The translations under genes and the position numbers were made by a program. Below, in pieces: positions 23,435 to 32,092 of a stretch of 64,000 nucleotides of DNA. The notes beneath the pieces were generated by a model. The model did not search any database and was not told where the DNA came from. It saw only the letters and a list, made by a program, of their open reading frames with translations. Position 1 is the stretch's first letter, and each line of letters opens with the position of its first letter. The DNA is from Actinophytocola gossypii (GTDB taxonomy: Bacteria; Actinomycetota; Actinomycetes; Mycobacteriales; Pseudonocardiaceae): assembly GCF_025165815.1 (NCBI RefSeq), contig NZ_JAFFZE010000006.1, positions 1 to 64,000 on the forward strand. Reading direction: 5' to 3'.

Positions 23435-25783
23435 ATGCTCAACGAGGCTGACGGCGCGGCGACGGTCGTCGAACCGTGGCGCGACACGCGTCGCACGATC
23501 GACGAGCGGGTCGCGGACCTGCTCGCGCGGATGACACTCCAGGAGAAGGTGGCCCAGCTCTACGGGGTCTGGCTCGGCCAGGACGACGGCGTGGACGACG
23601 GCGGCGGTGACGTGGCCCCGTTCCAGCACGAGCAGGTCGACGCGGCGCCGGACTGGTCGACGCTGATCAAGCAGGGCCTCGGCCAGCTGACCCGCCACTT
23701 CGGCTCGGCTCCGGTGACCCCGGTCGCCGGCACCGCGCGGCTCGCCGACCTCCAGGCGGAGATCATGGCCGCCGGCCGGTTCGGCATCCCCGCGGTCGTG
23801 CACGAGGAGTGCCTGAACGGCCTGATGGCCTGGGGCGCGACCATCTACCCGACCGCGCTGGCCTGGGGCGCGTGCTTCGACCCCGACCTCGTCGGCGAGA
23901 TGGCGGGCCAGATCGGCGCCACCATGCGGAGTCTGGGTGTCCACCAAGGACTCGCGCCGGTGCTCGACGTGACCAGGGACGTACGCTGGGGCCGCACCGA
24001 GGAGACCATCGGCGAGGACCCGTACCTGGTCGCCACGGTCGGCACCGCGTACGTGCGCGGGCTCCAGTCCGCCGGTGTGGTCGCCACCCTCAAGCACCTG
24101 GTCGGCTACTCGGCCTCGCACGCGGGACGCAACTTCGGCCCGGTCGCCATCGGCCGCCGCGAGCTCGCCGACGTGCTGCTGCCGCCGTTCCTGCACGCCC
24201 TGACCGAGGGCGGAGCGCGTTCGGTGATGAACTCCTACGCCGAGATCGACGGGATCCCGCCCGCCGTCGACACCGACCTGCTCACCCGCCTGCTCCGCGA
24301 GGACTGGGGCTTCGCCGGCACCGTGGTGTCCGACTACTTCGCCGTGACGTTCGTCGAGACCCAGCACCGGCTGGTGGCCGGCGCGGCGTCGGCGGCCGCG
24401 CTCGCGCTCCGCGCCGGTGTCGACGTCGAGCTGCCGAACGTGTACTGCTACGGCGAACCCCTGGTCGAGGCCGTCCGTACCGGCGCCGTCGAGGAGTCCC
24501 TTGTGGACCGTGCGGCGGCCAGGGTGCTGCGGCAGAAGTTCGAGCTGGGACTGCTGGACCCGGACTGGCGGCCGCCGGTCGTGGACGGCCGGATGTCGCT
24601 GGACCCGCCGCCCGCGCGGGAGCTGGCCCGCCGGATCGCCGAGGAGTCGGTGGTGCTGCTGGCCAACGACGGCACGCTGCCGCTGCGCCAGGGCACCCGG
24701 ATCGCGCTCGTCGGCCCGCAGGCGGACACCGTCGGCGCGATGCTCAGCTGCTACACCTTCCCCAGCCACGTCGGCAGCAAGCACCCGGACACCTCGCTGG
24801 GCATCGAGATCCCGACCCTGCTCGACGCGCTCACCCGCGAGGTGCCGCCCGAGCTGGTCGAGCACGCCCGCGGCTGCTCCGTGGACACCGACGACACCGA
24901 CGACACCGCCGGGATCGAGGAGGCCGTTGCCGCCGCCCGGCGCGCGGAGGTGTGCGTGGTCGCGCTCGGCGACCGGGCCGGCCTGTTCGGCCGGGGTACC
25001 TCCGGCGAGGGCTGCGACGTGCCGGACCTGCGGCTGCCCGGCGCGCAGGGCAGGCTGCTGGCGGCCGTGCTCGACACCGGCACCCCGGTGGTGTTGGTGC
25101 TGATGACCGGCCGCCCGTACGCGCTCGGCCAGTACGCCGACCGCGCCGCCGCGATCGTGCAGGCCTTCTTCCCGGGTGAGGAGGGCGGCCCGGCGGTCGC
25201 GGGCGTGCTGACCGGCCGCGCCGAACCGGCCGGGCGGCTCCCGGTCAGCGTGCCCGCCGACCCGTACGGCCAGCCGGCCGGCTACCTCGCGCCGGTGCTC
25301 GGCCGGTTGAACGACGCCAGCTCGGTGGACCCGACGCCGCTGTTCCCGTTCGGCCACGGGCTGTCCTACACCGACTTCGAGTGGAGCGGCTACGGCCCGT
25401 CGAGCTACGAGACCGGCACCGACGGCGCGGTCACCGTGGGCCTGACCGTGACCAACACCGGCGACCGGCCGGGCTCGGACGTCGTGCAGCTGTACCTGCA
25501 CGACCCGGTCGCGCAGGTGACCAGGCCGGTGGTGCGCCTGGTCGGCTACGCGAAGGTGCGGCTGCTGCCCGGCGAGTCGCGGAACGTGGAGTTCCTGGTG
25601 CCGGCGTCGGCGTCGGCGTTCACCGGGCTGGCCGGGCACAAGGTGGTCGAACCGGGTGAGCTGGAGCTGCGGCTGTCGACCTCCAGCGCGGTCGTGCGGC
25701 ACGTGGTGCGGGTGCGGCTGGTGGGACCGGAGCTGCGGATCGAGGACACCCACTTCCCGACGGTTGCCGTTACCGTGACCTGA
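23435..25783 (+). CDS. Glycoside hydrolase family 3 beta-xylosidase/glucosidase
   Basis: About 782 aa, three-domain GH3: N-terminal barrel with nucleophile segment GTVVSDYFAVTF, C-terminal alpha/beta sandwich (from ~390), and fibronectin-III-like domain (LTVTNTGDRPGSDVVQLY, ~660 on). There is no signal peptide, so it should act in the cytoplasm on imported oligosaccharides, the arrangement of bxlA with bxlEFG. ATG 23435 is chosen over GTG 23381 because the operator palindrome and predicted transcription start fall between them; the Shine-Dalgarno is weak. First gene of an operon with an oxidoreductase and a PmoA-like gene. Beta-xylosidase is preferred over beta-glucosidase from context only. 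Confidence 0.88.
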   Translation: MLNEADGAATVVEPWRDTRRTIDERVADLLARMTLQEKVAQLYGVWLGQDDGVDDGGGDVAPFQHEQVDAAPDWSTLIKQGLGQLTRHFGSAPVTPVAGTARLADLQAEIMAAGRFGIPAVVHEECLNGLMAWGATIYPTALAWGACFDPDLVGEMAGQIGATMRSLGVHQGLAPVLDVTRDVRWGRTEETIGEDPYLVATVGTAYVRGLQSAGVVATLKHLVGYSASHAGRNFGPVAIGRRELADVLLPPFLHALTEGGARSVMNSYAEIDGIPPAVDTDLLTRLLREDWGFAGTVVSDYFAVTFVETQHRLVAGAASAAALALRAGVDVELPNVYCYGEPLVEAVRTGAVEESLVDRAAARVLRQKFELGLLDPDWRPPVVDGRMSLDPPPARELARRIAEESVVLLANDGTLPLRQGTRIALVGPQADTVGAMLSCYTFPSHVGSKHPDTSLGIEIPTLLDALTREVPPELVEHARGCSVDTDDTDDTAGIEEAVAAARRAEVCVVALGDRAGLFGRGTSGEGCDVPDLRLPGAQGRLLAAVLDTGTPVVLVLMTGRPYALGQYADRAAAIVQAFFPGEEGGPAVAGVLTGRAEPAGRLPVSVPADPYGQPAGYLAPVLGRLNDASSVDPTPLFPFGHGLSYTDFEWSGYGPSSYETGTDGAVTVGLTVTNTGDRPGSDVVQLYLHDPVAQVTRPVVRLVGYAKVRLLPGESRNVEFLVPASASAFTGLAGHKVVEPGELELRLSTSSAVVRHVVRVRLVGPELRIEDTHFPTVAVTVT

Positions 25784-25784
25784 C

Positions 25785-26861
25785 GTGGCTACCTACACGA
25801 GCGCGATCGTCGGAACGGGTGTGATCGCCGGCTTCCACGCGGCGAGTCTGGAACGGCTGGGCGGGCGGTCCAGGATCGTCGCCGCCACCGACATCGATCC
25901 GAACGCACTCGACGTGTTCGCCGACAAGTGGTCGGTGCCCGGCCGCTACCCGGACCTGGACACGCTGCTCGCCGAGGAGTCGCCGGACCTGGTGCACCTG
26001 TGCACGCCGCCCGGCCTGCACGCCGCGCAGGCGGTCGCCGCGTTGGAGCGGGGTTGCCACGTGCTGTGCGAGAAGCCGCCGGTGCTCAGCCTCGCCGAGC
26101 TGGACGCCATCTCGGCGGCCGCGGGCCGGGCGCGTTTCGCGACCGTGTTCCAGCACCGGTTCGGCAGTGGCGCCGAGGGCCTGCGCGGGCTGATCGGCGA
26201 CCCGCGGCTCGGCCGGCCGACCGCCGCGGTGTGCCACACCCTGTGGTTCCGCCCGGACGAGTACTTCGCGGTGCCGTGGCGCGGGAACTGGGACGTCGAG
26301 GGCGGCGGGCCGACGATGGGCCACGGCATCCACCAGTTCGACCTGCTGCTGTCGATCATGGGGGACTGGCGGGAGGTGGTCGCGGTGGCCGCCAGGCAGG
26401 CGAAGCCGACCGCGACCGAGGACCTGTCGTGCGCGATCGTCACCTTCGCCAACGGCGCGGTGGCCACCGTGGTGAACAGCGTGGTCTCCCCGCGCGAGGC
26501 CAGCTACCTGCGGTTCGACTTCGAGCACGCGACCGTCGAGCTGAACCACGTGTACGGCTACGGCGACGACGACTGGACGGTGACCGCCGCACCCGGCCAC
26601 TCCGACGAGGTGGCCGCGGCGTGGGCGGCGGCGCCGACCGGCGTACGCAGCGGGCACGACGCCCAGCTGGCCGCGGTCCTGGACGCGCTCGACGCGGGCG
26701 TGGCGCCGCCGGTGTCGCTGCCGGACACCCGGCGCACGGTCGAGCTGATCGCCGCGATCTACGCGTCGGCGTTCACCGGCCGCCGGATCACCGCCGGCGA
26801 GCTGGACGCGGACTCGCCGTTCTACCACCGGATGGACGGTTCGGGGGCGCCATGGTCCTGA
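25785..26861 (+). CDS. Gfo/Idh/MocA-family sugar oxidoreductase
   Basis: 358 aa. N-terminal Rossmann fold (AIVGTGVIAGFHAASLERLG) and the family hallmark VLCEKPPVLS (EKP motif) at ~97-106; the C-terminal alpha/beta domain binds the sugar. Such enzymes oxidise or reduce sugars or inositols with NAD(P). Starts GTG 1 nt after the GH3 stop and overlaps the next gene by 10 nt, so the three are co-translated. It probably handles a product of the GH3 reaction or a co-imported sugar derivative. Confidence 0.9.
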   Translation: MATYTSAIVGTGVIAGFHAASLERLGGRSRIVAATDIDPNALDVFADKWSVPGRYPDLDTLLAEESPDLVHLCTPPGLHAAQAVAALERGCHVLCEKPPVLSLAELDAISAAAGRARFATVFQHRFGSGAEGLRGLIGDPRLGRPTAAVCHTLWFRPDEYFAVPWRGNWDVEGGGPTMGHGIHQFDLLLSIMGDWREVVAVAARQAKPTATEDLSCAIVTFANGAVATVVNSVVSPREASYLRFDFEHATVELNHVYGYGDDDWTVTAAPGHSDEVAAAWAAAPTGVRSGHDAQLAAVLDALDAGVAPPVSLPDTRRTVELIAAIYASAFTGRRITAGELDADSPFYHRMDGSGAPWS

Positions 26862-27730
26862 CCCTGGTCGAGGACCACGGCTCCGCGATGCGGATCTCCA
26901 GCGACGGCACGGAGATCGCGCGCTACGTGTACGGCCCGACGGACGCCCGGCTGGAGTCCCCGCGCCCGTACTTCCACCCGCTGCGGACCCTCGGCGGGAG
27001 CCTGGTGTCGTTGTACCGCCCGCACGACCACGTGTGGCACAAGGGCATCGCCTGGTCCCTGCCGAACGTGATCTCCCCGGCCGGGCCGGCGAATTTCTGG
27101 GGCGGCCCTACCTACGTCCGCGACCGCGGCTACGTGCAGCTGCCGAACAACGGCGCCACCCGGCACGTCGACTTCTCGGTGGTGCACCCCGGCCCGGAGC
27201 GGGTGCGGCTGGTGGAGTCGCTGTCCTGGGACACCGAGCAGGGGGAGACCTGGTTCGCCGAGGAGCGGATGATCAGCGTCGAGCTGGTGGCCGGCGGCTG
27301 GGCGCTCGGCTTCGGCACCAGCTTCACGAACGTGTCGGAGGCGGAGGTGGTGATCGGCAGCCCCACCACCGAGGGCCGGCCGAACGCGGGTTACGGCGGC
27401 CTGTTCTGGCGCGGCCCGCGCTCGTTCACCGGCGGCGGCGTGCACGTCCCCGGCCGGACCGGCGGCGACGAGCTGATGGGCGTCCGCGCCCCGTGGCTGG
27501 CGTTCCGCGGCCGGCACGACGAGCGGGGCGGCGAGTCCACCCTGGTGTTCGTGGCCCCCGACGAGCCGAAGTGGTTCGTCCGCTCCGAGCCGTTCGCCGC
27601 GGTCTGCCCGGCCCCGTTCTTCGACCGCGAGGTGACCGTCGCCGCTGACCAGACGCTGTCCTACGGCTACACGGTGGTGGTCGCGGACGGCGCGCCCGAC
27701 CCGGCCGCCTTGGTGGCCTTGGTGGTCTGA
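26852..27730 (+). CDS. PmoA-like (DUF6807) family protein
   Basis: About 292 aa, all-beta soluble protein of the family misleadingly named methane oxygenase PmoA; it is unrelated to the membrane subunit of methane monooxygenase. Typical features are RPYFHPLRTLGG, HDHVWHKGIAWSLPNV and GSPTTEGRPNAGYGGLFWR. Members usually lie beside Gfo/Idh oxidoreductases and sugar importers, as here, and are thought to act on sugars. The His-rich HDHVWH segment could bind metal. Third gene of the GH3 operon; the start overlaps the oxidoreductase end. Confidence 0.8.
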   Translation: MVLTLVEDHGSAMRISSDGTEIARYVYGPTDARLESPRPYFHPLRTLGGSLVSLYRPHDHVWHKGIAWSLPNVISPAGPANFWGGPTYVRDRGYVQLPNNGATRHVDFSVVHPGPERVRLVESLSWDTEQGETWFAEERMISVELVAGGWALGFGTSFTNVSEAEVVIGSPTTEGRPNAGYGGLFWRGPRSFTGGGVHVPGRTGGDELMGVRAPWLAFRGRHDERGGESTLVFVAPDEPKWFVRSEPFAAVCPAPFFDREVTVAADQTLSYGYTVVVADGAPDPAALVALVV

Positions 27731-27821
27731 GAGGACCGTGCCCGGGCCCTGCTTCAGGTGAGGTACGCGGCCAACCGAGGTCGGCCGGACGTTCGGACGG
27801 TGCTCTGAGTAATCTCCGCCC

Positions 27822-28691
27822 ATGCGTGGTGCGAGAGTGAGCGGCGACGACATCGACTTCGCGGTGCGCGACGCCATCGACCAGGGTTCGCCGGACGCGA
27901 CGATCGACCGCCTGATGGCGGCGGTGCACGACGCCGCGCTGCGCGGCCCCGAGTTCAGCGTGGCGCACGCGATGCTGACCGTCAGCGAGCTGCAGCTGCG
28001 TTACGGCCGTGCCCCCGAGGCCGAGGCCACCCTGCGCCTCGCGGTGTCCGACGACGTGCACGACGAGCTCGGTGAGCCCCGTGCCTACCTGGCGGCGCTG
28101 CTCGCCGACACCGGACGCGGCGAGGAGGCCGCCCGCGAGTTCGCCAAGCTGGTGGACCTCGGCCGCGCCGGTGCCACCGAACACCAGCTCTACGCCGAGG
28201 CACTGGAGGCCGCGGGCGACTTCGAGGCCGCCGTCCGCGTCTACACCGCGGGCGAGGCCCTGGCCTCCGGGCGGTTGGCCGCGCAGCTCCACAAGGCCGC
28301 CGACCGGGCCCGCGACGGCGGCGCCTCCCGCACACCGGCGTCGGTGGCGTCGGTGCCACCCACCGTGCTGTTCTGGCCCAGGTCCGACCACGCCCGCGCC
28401 GTCGCGACGTGGCCCACCCTCAAGGACGACCTCGGCGCCGACTGGGACGAGCACCGCACGACCGTCGAACGCACGCTGGCCCGCGTCCAGGACCCGACGT
28501 ACGGGGTGGCCGACTTCGACGCGTTCAACGCCCGTACCCGCGGCCTCCCGCCGATCGGCACCACCCTGAGCGGTTATCTGCGCACGCTCCCCGTCGCCGG
28601 CACCTGGCCCCCCGACCTCAGCGCCGCGTGCTGGTGCGGCTCGGGTCAGCGGTACAAGCGCTGCTGCCGCACCCGCGGCCTGGCCGGGTAG
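27822..28691 (+). CDS. TPR-like protein with C-terminal SEC-C motif
   Basis: 289 aa. The first ~180 residues are helical hairpins resembling TPR repeats (AEATLRLAVSDD, AALLADTGRGEEAARE), followed by a linker and a SEC-C zinc motif CWCGSGQRYKRCC near the end. SEC-C motifs occur at the tail of SecA and in many small cytoplasmic proteins, where they bind zinc and a protein partner. The function is not known. TAATCT lies 6 nt before ATG 27822, a clear leaderless promoter. It converges on the GH31 gene with a 7-nt gap. Confidence 0.75.
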   Translation: MRGARVSGDDIDFAVRDAIDQGSPDATIDRLMAAVHDAALRGPEFSVAHAMLTVSELQLRYGRAPEAEATLRLAVSDDVHDELGEPRAYLAALLADTGRGEEAAREFAKLVDLGRAGATEHQLYAEALEAAGDFEAAVRVYTAGEALASGRLAAQLHKAADRARDGGASRTPASVASVPPTVLFWPRSDHARAVATWPTLKDDLGADWDEHRTTVERTLARVQDPTYGVADFDAFNARTRGLPPIGTTLSGYLRTLPVAGTWPPDLSAACWCGSGQRYKRCCRTRGLAG

Positions 28692-28698
28692 CCGGCGC

Positions 28699-30936
28699 CT
28701 ACCTGGTCCCCGAGCCGGTGACGACGCGGTCGCGGATCCGCTGTCCCCACCGGTCGCCGACCGGGAAGAACACAGCGGGACGGCCGGGCGGTGCGGCGAC
28801 CGTCACCGAGGACACGGACCCGGTGTCGCCGTGCTCGGTTCCGGTCCACAGGTGCACCCACCGGCCGGGCGGCAGGTGGGCGGTCACCGTCGTCGCGCCC
28901 GGTTCGAGCACCGGGGCGACCAGGAAGGACGGTCCGAACAGGAACTGGTCGTCGCTGCCGGCCGGCCACGGCCGTTCCGGGTGGACCAGCCGGACGTGGC
29001 GCAGCACGGGCATCCCGGTGGCGGCCGCCTCGGCGACGACCTCGGCTCGGTAGTCGGCCAGCGCCGCGAACACCCTCGCCTGCTCGGCGAACGCCGCCGC
29101 GGCGCCCGCGTCGTCGTACACCTGGGCGTTCTCGGCGGGACGGTTGCCCTCGTGGGTGCGCAGCAGGAGCCCCCAGGCGGACAGCTCGGTCCAGCGGCGG
29201 AGTACCTCGGGGGTACGGCGCACCCCGACCAGCGGCTGGGCCAGGCCGGTGTAGCCGCCGGTGTCGGAGTGCGTCAGCGGCATGCCGGACGCGCCGGCGG
29301 CGAGCATGCCGTGCAGGGCCGAGGTCATCCCGTCGGCCGCGCCGAAGTCGACCAACTGGTCGCCCGCCCACAACAGCGGAGCCGTAGCGGCGGTGTCCTG
29401 GCCGGCCGACCGGTGGAACACCAGGCAGTCCGGCAGTGCCGCGCGCCGGCAGGCCGCCGCGTTGACCCTGGCCCACTCGTCCGGCCACCGGTTGTGCCAC
29501 TCCTCGGGGTCGCCGCCGTGCAGGACGGCGTCGAACGGCAGTCCCTCGCCGAAGTCGGCCATCCACCCGGCGATCCCGGCGCTGGCCACCTCGGTCGCGA
29601 TGACCTCGACGTACCAGTCGACCGCCGCCGGGTTGCTCAGGTCGACCAGGGCGGCGGAGAACCCGCCCTGGTCGAGCAGGTAGGGCCCGCCCCGCTGGTC
29701 GCGAACCAGGTAGCCGGCGGCCTCCGCCTCCCGGAAGAGGTTCCTGCCCGACCGTCCGGCCGCGTCGACGAGGAAGGGGTTGACGTAGGTCAGCACCCGG
29801 ATGTCCCGTTCGCCGAGGTCCGCGACCAGGCGCTCCCAGTCCGGGTACCGCTCGCGGTCGACCTGCCAGGTCCACCACAGCCGGTCGCCGAAGTCGGTCC
29901 GCCTGCCTCCGGTCCAGTCCTGCAGCCACACCGCGGCGACCGGCGCGTCACGCAGTGCCGCGAGCTTGCGCCGGACCTGGTCGGAGCCGCCCTGCAGGCC
30001 GACGATCGCCCCGTCGAGCGCCCAGCCCGGCAGCGCGTCCGGCCGGCCGGTGTCCTCGGTGCGGAGCGCGAGCAGGTCGGCCGGGCGGTCACCGGTGTAG
30101 ACGGTGGCGTCCACCTCGTCGTGCCAGTGCGTGACGTCGACGAGGTCCGGGCGCCGCAGGTCCCAGGTGGAGTACCGGGTGGTGTCGAGCGCGACCGCCC
30201 GCCGGCCCCCGACCATGGCGAACGGGACCGGTGCGTAGGTGGAGAACTCGGCGCCGCCGGCGCCCTCCGTCGCCTCGGCGAGCATCGTCAACGGCTGCCG
30301 CCCGCGCCCGACACCCTGCTCCCTGGTCACGACCGGAACGAACTTTCCCGACAGGTCGAACCCGCTGAACTGGGCCCCGAGCCCGTGCACCGCCTCGCCG
30401 CCGTCCCGACGGACCCTGAGCACGACACCGTCGGCGCCAGGAACCCGCACCGACACCGCGAGCCGGTGCGGGTCACCGGTTCCCAGCCGCAGCTCGAACG
30501 GCACCGTCTGACCGGAACCCGCCAGCTCCCCGGCGACGGTGACCTGGTCGGACCCGGCGTCGACCCGGCCGACCCGCATCGAGGTCCACACCGCCGCACG
30601 GTGCTCGGTGGCGGTGAAGTGCCCGGTGTGCTCGCGCCAGTCGACGTGCCCGCGCACCGCCGCCAGCGCCGACCGCCCGTCCCGCGACCCGAACACCGCG
30701 GTGCCCTCGGCGTCGACCACCACCAGCCCGCGCTCGCCGGTCACCACGCGGTAGTGACCGGTCTCGGTGTCGACCAGGGCCCCGTCGGCCACCGACACCC
30801 GCCCCGGCTCGGGCAGCGGCGCGGGCGGTGCGTAACGCCCGTTGAGCACGGACAGCCCCACGACCGCCACCACACCCGACGCCAGCAACGCCACGATCAC
30901 GACCAGCAGCGTGACCCTGACCCCCGGACGCGACAT
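28699..30936 (-). CDS. Membrane-anchored GH31 glycosidase, putative sulfoquinovosidase
   Basis: 745 aa. An N-terminal transmembrane anchor (~8-30) puts the enzyme outside the cell. GH31 motifs: nucleophile in GWMADFGEG (~459), acid/base in LLWAGDQ (~528). The residues known to hold the sulfonate in E. coli YihQ appear in matching places: Gln in GLQGG, Gln in WLQDW, then Arg and Trp at +13 and +16 (GDRLWW), and Tyr in SDTGGYTG. This QQRWY set separates sulfoquinovosidases from other GH31 alpha-glycosidases, so release of sulfoquinovose from plant sulfolipid glycosides is proposed. TAGCAT lies 6 nt before ATG 30936. No other sulfoquinovose genes are visible beside it; alpha-xylosidase or alpha-glucosidase remain alternatives. 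Confidence 0.8.
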   Translation of the reverse strand: MSRPGVRVTLLVVIVALLASGVVAVVGLSVLNGRYAPPAPLPEPGRVSVADGALVDTETGHYRVVTGERGLVVVDAEGTAVFGSRDGRSALAAVRGHVDWREHTGHFTATEHRAAVWTSMRVGRVDAGSDQVTVAGELAGSGQTVPFELRLGTGDPHRLAVSVRVPGADGVVLRVRRDGGEAVHGLGAQFSGFDLSGKFVPVVTREQGVGRGRQPLTMLAEATEGAGGAEFSTYAPVPFAMVGGRRAVALDTTRYSTWDLRRPDLVDVTHWHDEVDATVYTGDRPADLLALRTEDTGRPDALPGWALDGAIVGLQGGSDQVRRKLAALRDAPVAAVWLQDWTGGRRTDFGDRLWWTWQVDRERYPDWERLVADLGERDIRVLTYVNPFLVDAAGRSGRNLFREAEAAGYLVRDQRGGPYLLDQGGFSAALVDLSNPAAVDWYVEVIATEVASAGIAGWMADFGEGLPFDAVLHGGDPEEWHNRWPDEWARVNAAACRRAALPDCLVFHRSAGQDTAATAPLLWAGDQLVDFGAADGMTSALHGMLAAGASGMPLTHSDTGGYTGLAQPLVGVRRTPEVLRRWTELSAWGLLLRTHEGNRPAENAQVYDDAGAAAAFAEQARVFAALADYRAEVVAEAAATGMPVLRHVRLVHPERPWPAGSDDQFLFGPSFLVAPVLEPGATTVTAHLPPGRWVHLWTGTEHGDTGSVSSVTVAAPPGRPAVFFPVGDRWGQRIRDRVVTGSGTR

Positions 30937-30976
30937 CCGCCGATGCTAGTGAAGCGTCCGCGCCGGGCGGTGGGTT

Positions 30977-32092
30977 TCAGTCCAGGTCGTCGAGGGTCTC
31001 GCGGGCGATGGCGAACGCGGTGTTGGCGGCCGGGGCGCCGGCGTAGACGGCGGTGTGCAGGAGGATCTCCGCGATCTCGGCGGGCGTGAGGCCGTTGCGG
31101 ACGGCGGCGCGGACGTGCATCGGGAGTTCCTCGAACGCCCGGAGCGCGGTGAGCGCGCCCAGCGTGACCGCGCTGCGGGTTCGCCGGTCCAGCCCCGGCC
31201 GGGCCCACACCCCACCCCACGCGGACTCCGTCACGTACTCCTGGAACGGCCGGGTGAACTCCGTGGTCCCGGCCACCGCCCGGTCGACGTGCTCGTCGCC
31301 GAGGACCGCGCGGCGGACGGCCATCCCGGTCGCGTACCGGGACGGGCGCAGGTGCGCCAGGATCAGCTCGGTGAACTCCGCCGGCCGCTCGGTGTTGCCC
31401 AGGTGCGCGGCACCCTCGACCACCGCCAGCCGCGCGCCCGGGACCGCCTCGACGATCCGGCGGGCGTGCTCCGGCGGGGTGGCCCTGTCCTCCGCCCCGG
31501 CGATCACCAGCGTGGGCACGCGCACCGAGCCCAGGTCGTCCTCGACGGTCATCGTGCGGATGGCGTCGCAGCAGGAGGCGTAGCCCTCCGCCGGGGTCGC
31601 GGCGACCATGCGGCGCAGGCGGGCGGCCAGGCCGGCGTCCGCTCCTGGCGTGAGCCAGCGGCCGACGGCCGCGTCGGCCAGCGGTTCCATGCCGGACTCG
31701 CGGGCCGCGCGCGCCCGGTCCAGCCACATGTCCGGCGGGCCGAGCCGCGCGGACGTGCAGCACAGCACCAGGCGCTCCACCCGCGCCGGCTCGTGCGCGG
31801 CCAGCCACATGCCGACCATGCCGCCCAGCGACAGGCCGACGTACGACACCCGCGCGATCCCGAGCCGGTCGAGCAGCGCGACCAGGTCACCGGCCAGCTC
31901 GGCCAGCGTGTACGGGCCGGGTGGCGCCGGCGACCGGCCGTGCCCCCGGTGGTCGTACCGCACCACCCGGAACCCGGCGCCGACCAGGGCGTCCACCTGC
32001 TGGTCCCACATCGTCAGGTCGGTGCCCAGCGCCCCGGACAGCACCACCACCGGCCCGTCCGACGGCCCGCGCACCTCGTGGAACAGGGTCAC
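30977..32092 (-). CDS. pcaL: PcaL: 3-oxoadipate enol-lactonase / 4-carboxymuconolactone decarboxylase fusion
   Basis: About 371 aa bifunctional enzyme of the protocatechuate branch of the beta-ketoadipate pathway. N-terminal alpha/beta hydrolase (1-~245; nucleophile elbow GLSLGGMVG, catalytic His in GAAHLGN) is PcaD, the enol-lactonase. The C-terminal ~120 residues (GMAVRRAVLGDEHVDRA; RNGLTPAEIAEILLH) are PcaC, the decarboxylase. The fusion is typical of actinobacteria. Start GTG 32092 overlaps the pcaB stop. The remaining pca genes (oxygenase, transferase, thiolase) are not in this window. Confidence 0.93.
   Translation of the reverse strand: MTLFHEVRGPSDGPVVVLSGALGTDLTMWDQQVDALVGAGFRVVRYDHRGHGRSPAPPGPYTLAELAGDLVALLDRLGIARVSYVGLSLGGMVGMWLAAHEPARVERLVLCCTSARLGPPDMWLDRARAARESGMEPLADAAVGRWLTPGADAGLAARLRRMVAATPAEGYASCCDAIRTMTVEDDLGSVRVPTLVIAGAEDRATPPEHARRIVEAVPGARLAVVEGAAHLGNTERPAEFTELILAHLRPSRYATGMAVRRAVLGDEHVDRAVAGTTEFTRPFQEYVTESAWGGVWARPGLDRRTRSAVTLGALTALRAFEELPMHVRAAVRNGLTPAEIAEILLHTAVYAGAPAANTAFAIARETLDDLD

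Noticed and set aside
26852-27730. Methane monooxygenase subunit PmoA
   Set aside because: The family name is misleading; there are no membrane helices and the context is sugar metabolism.
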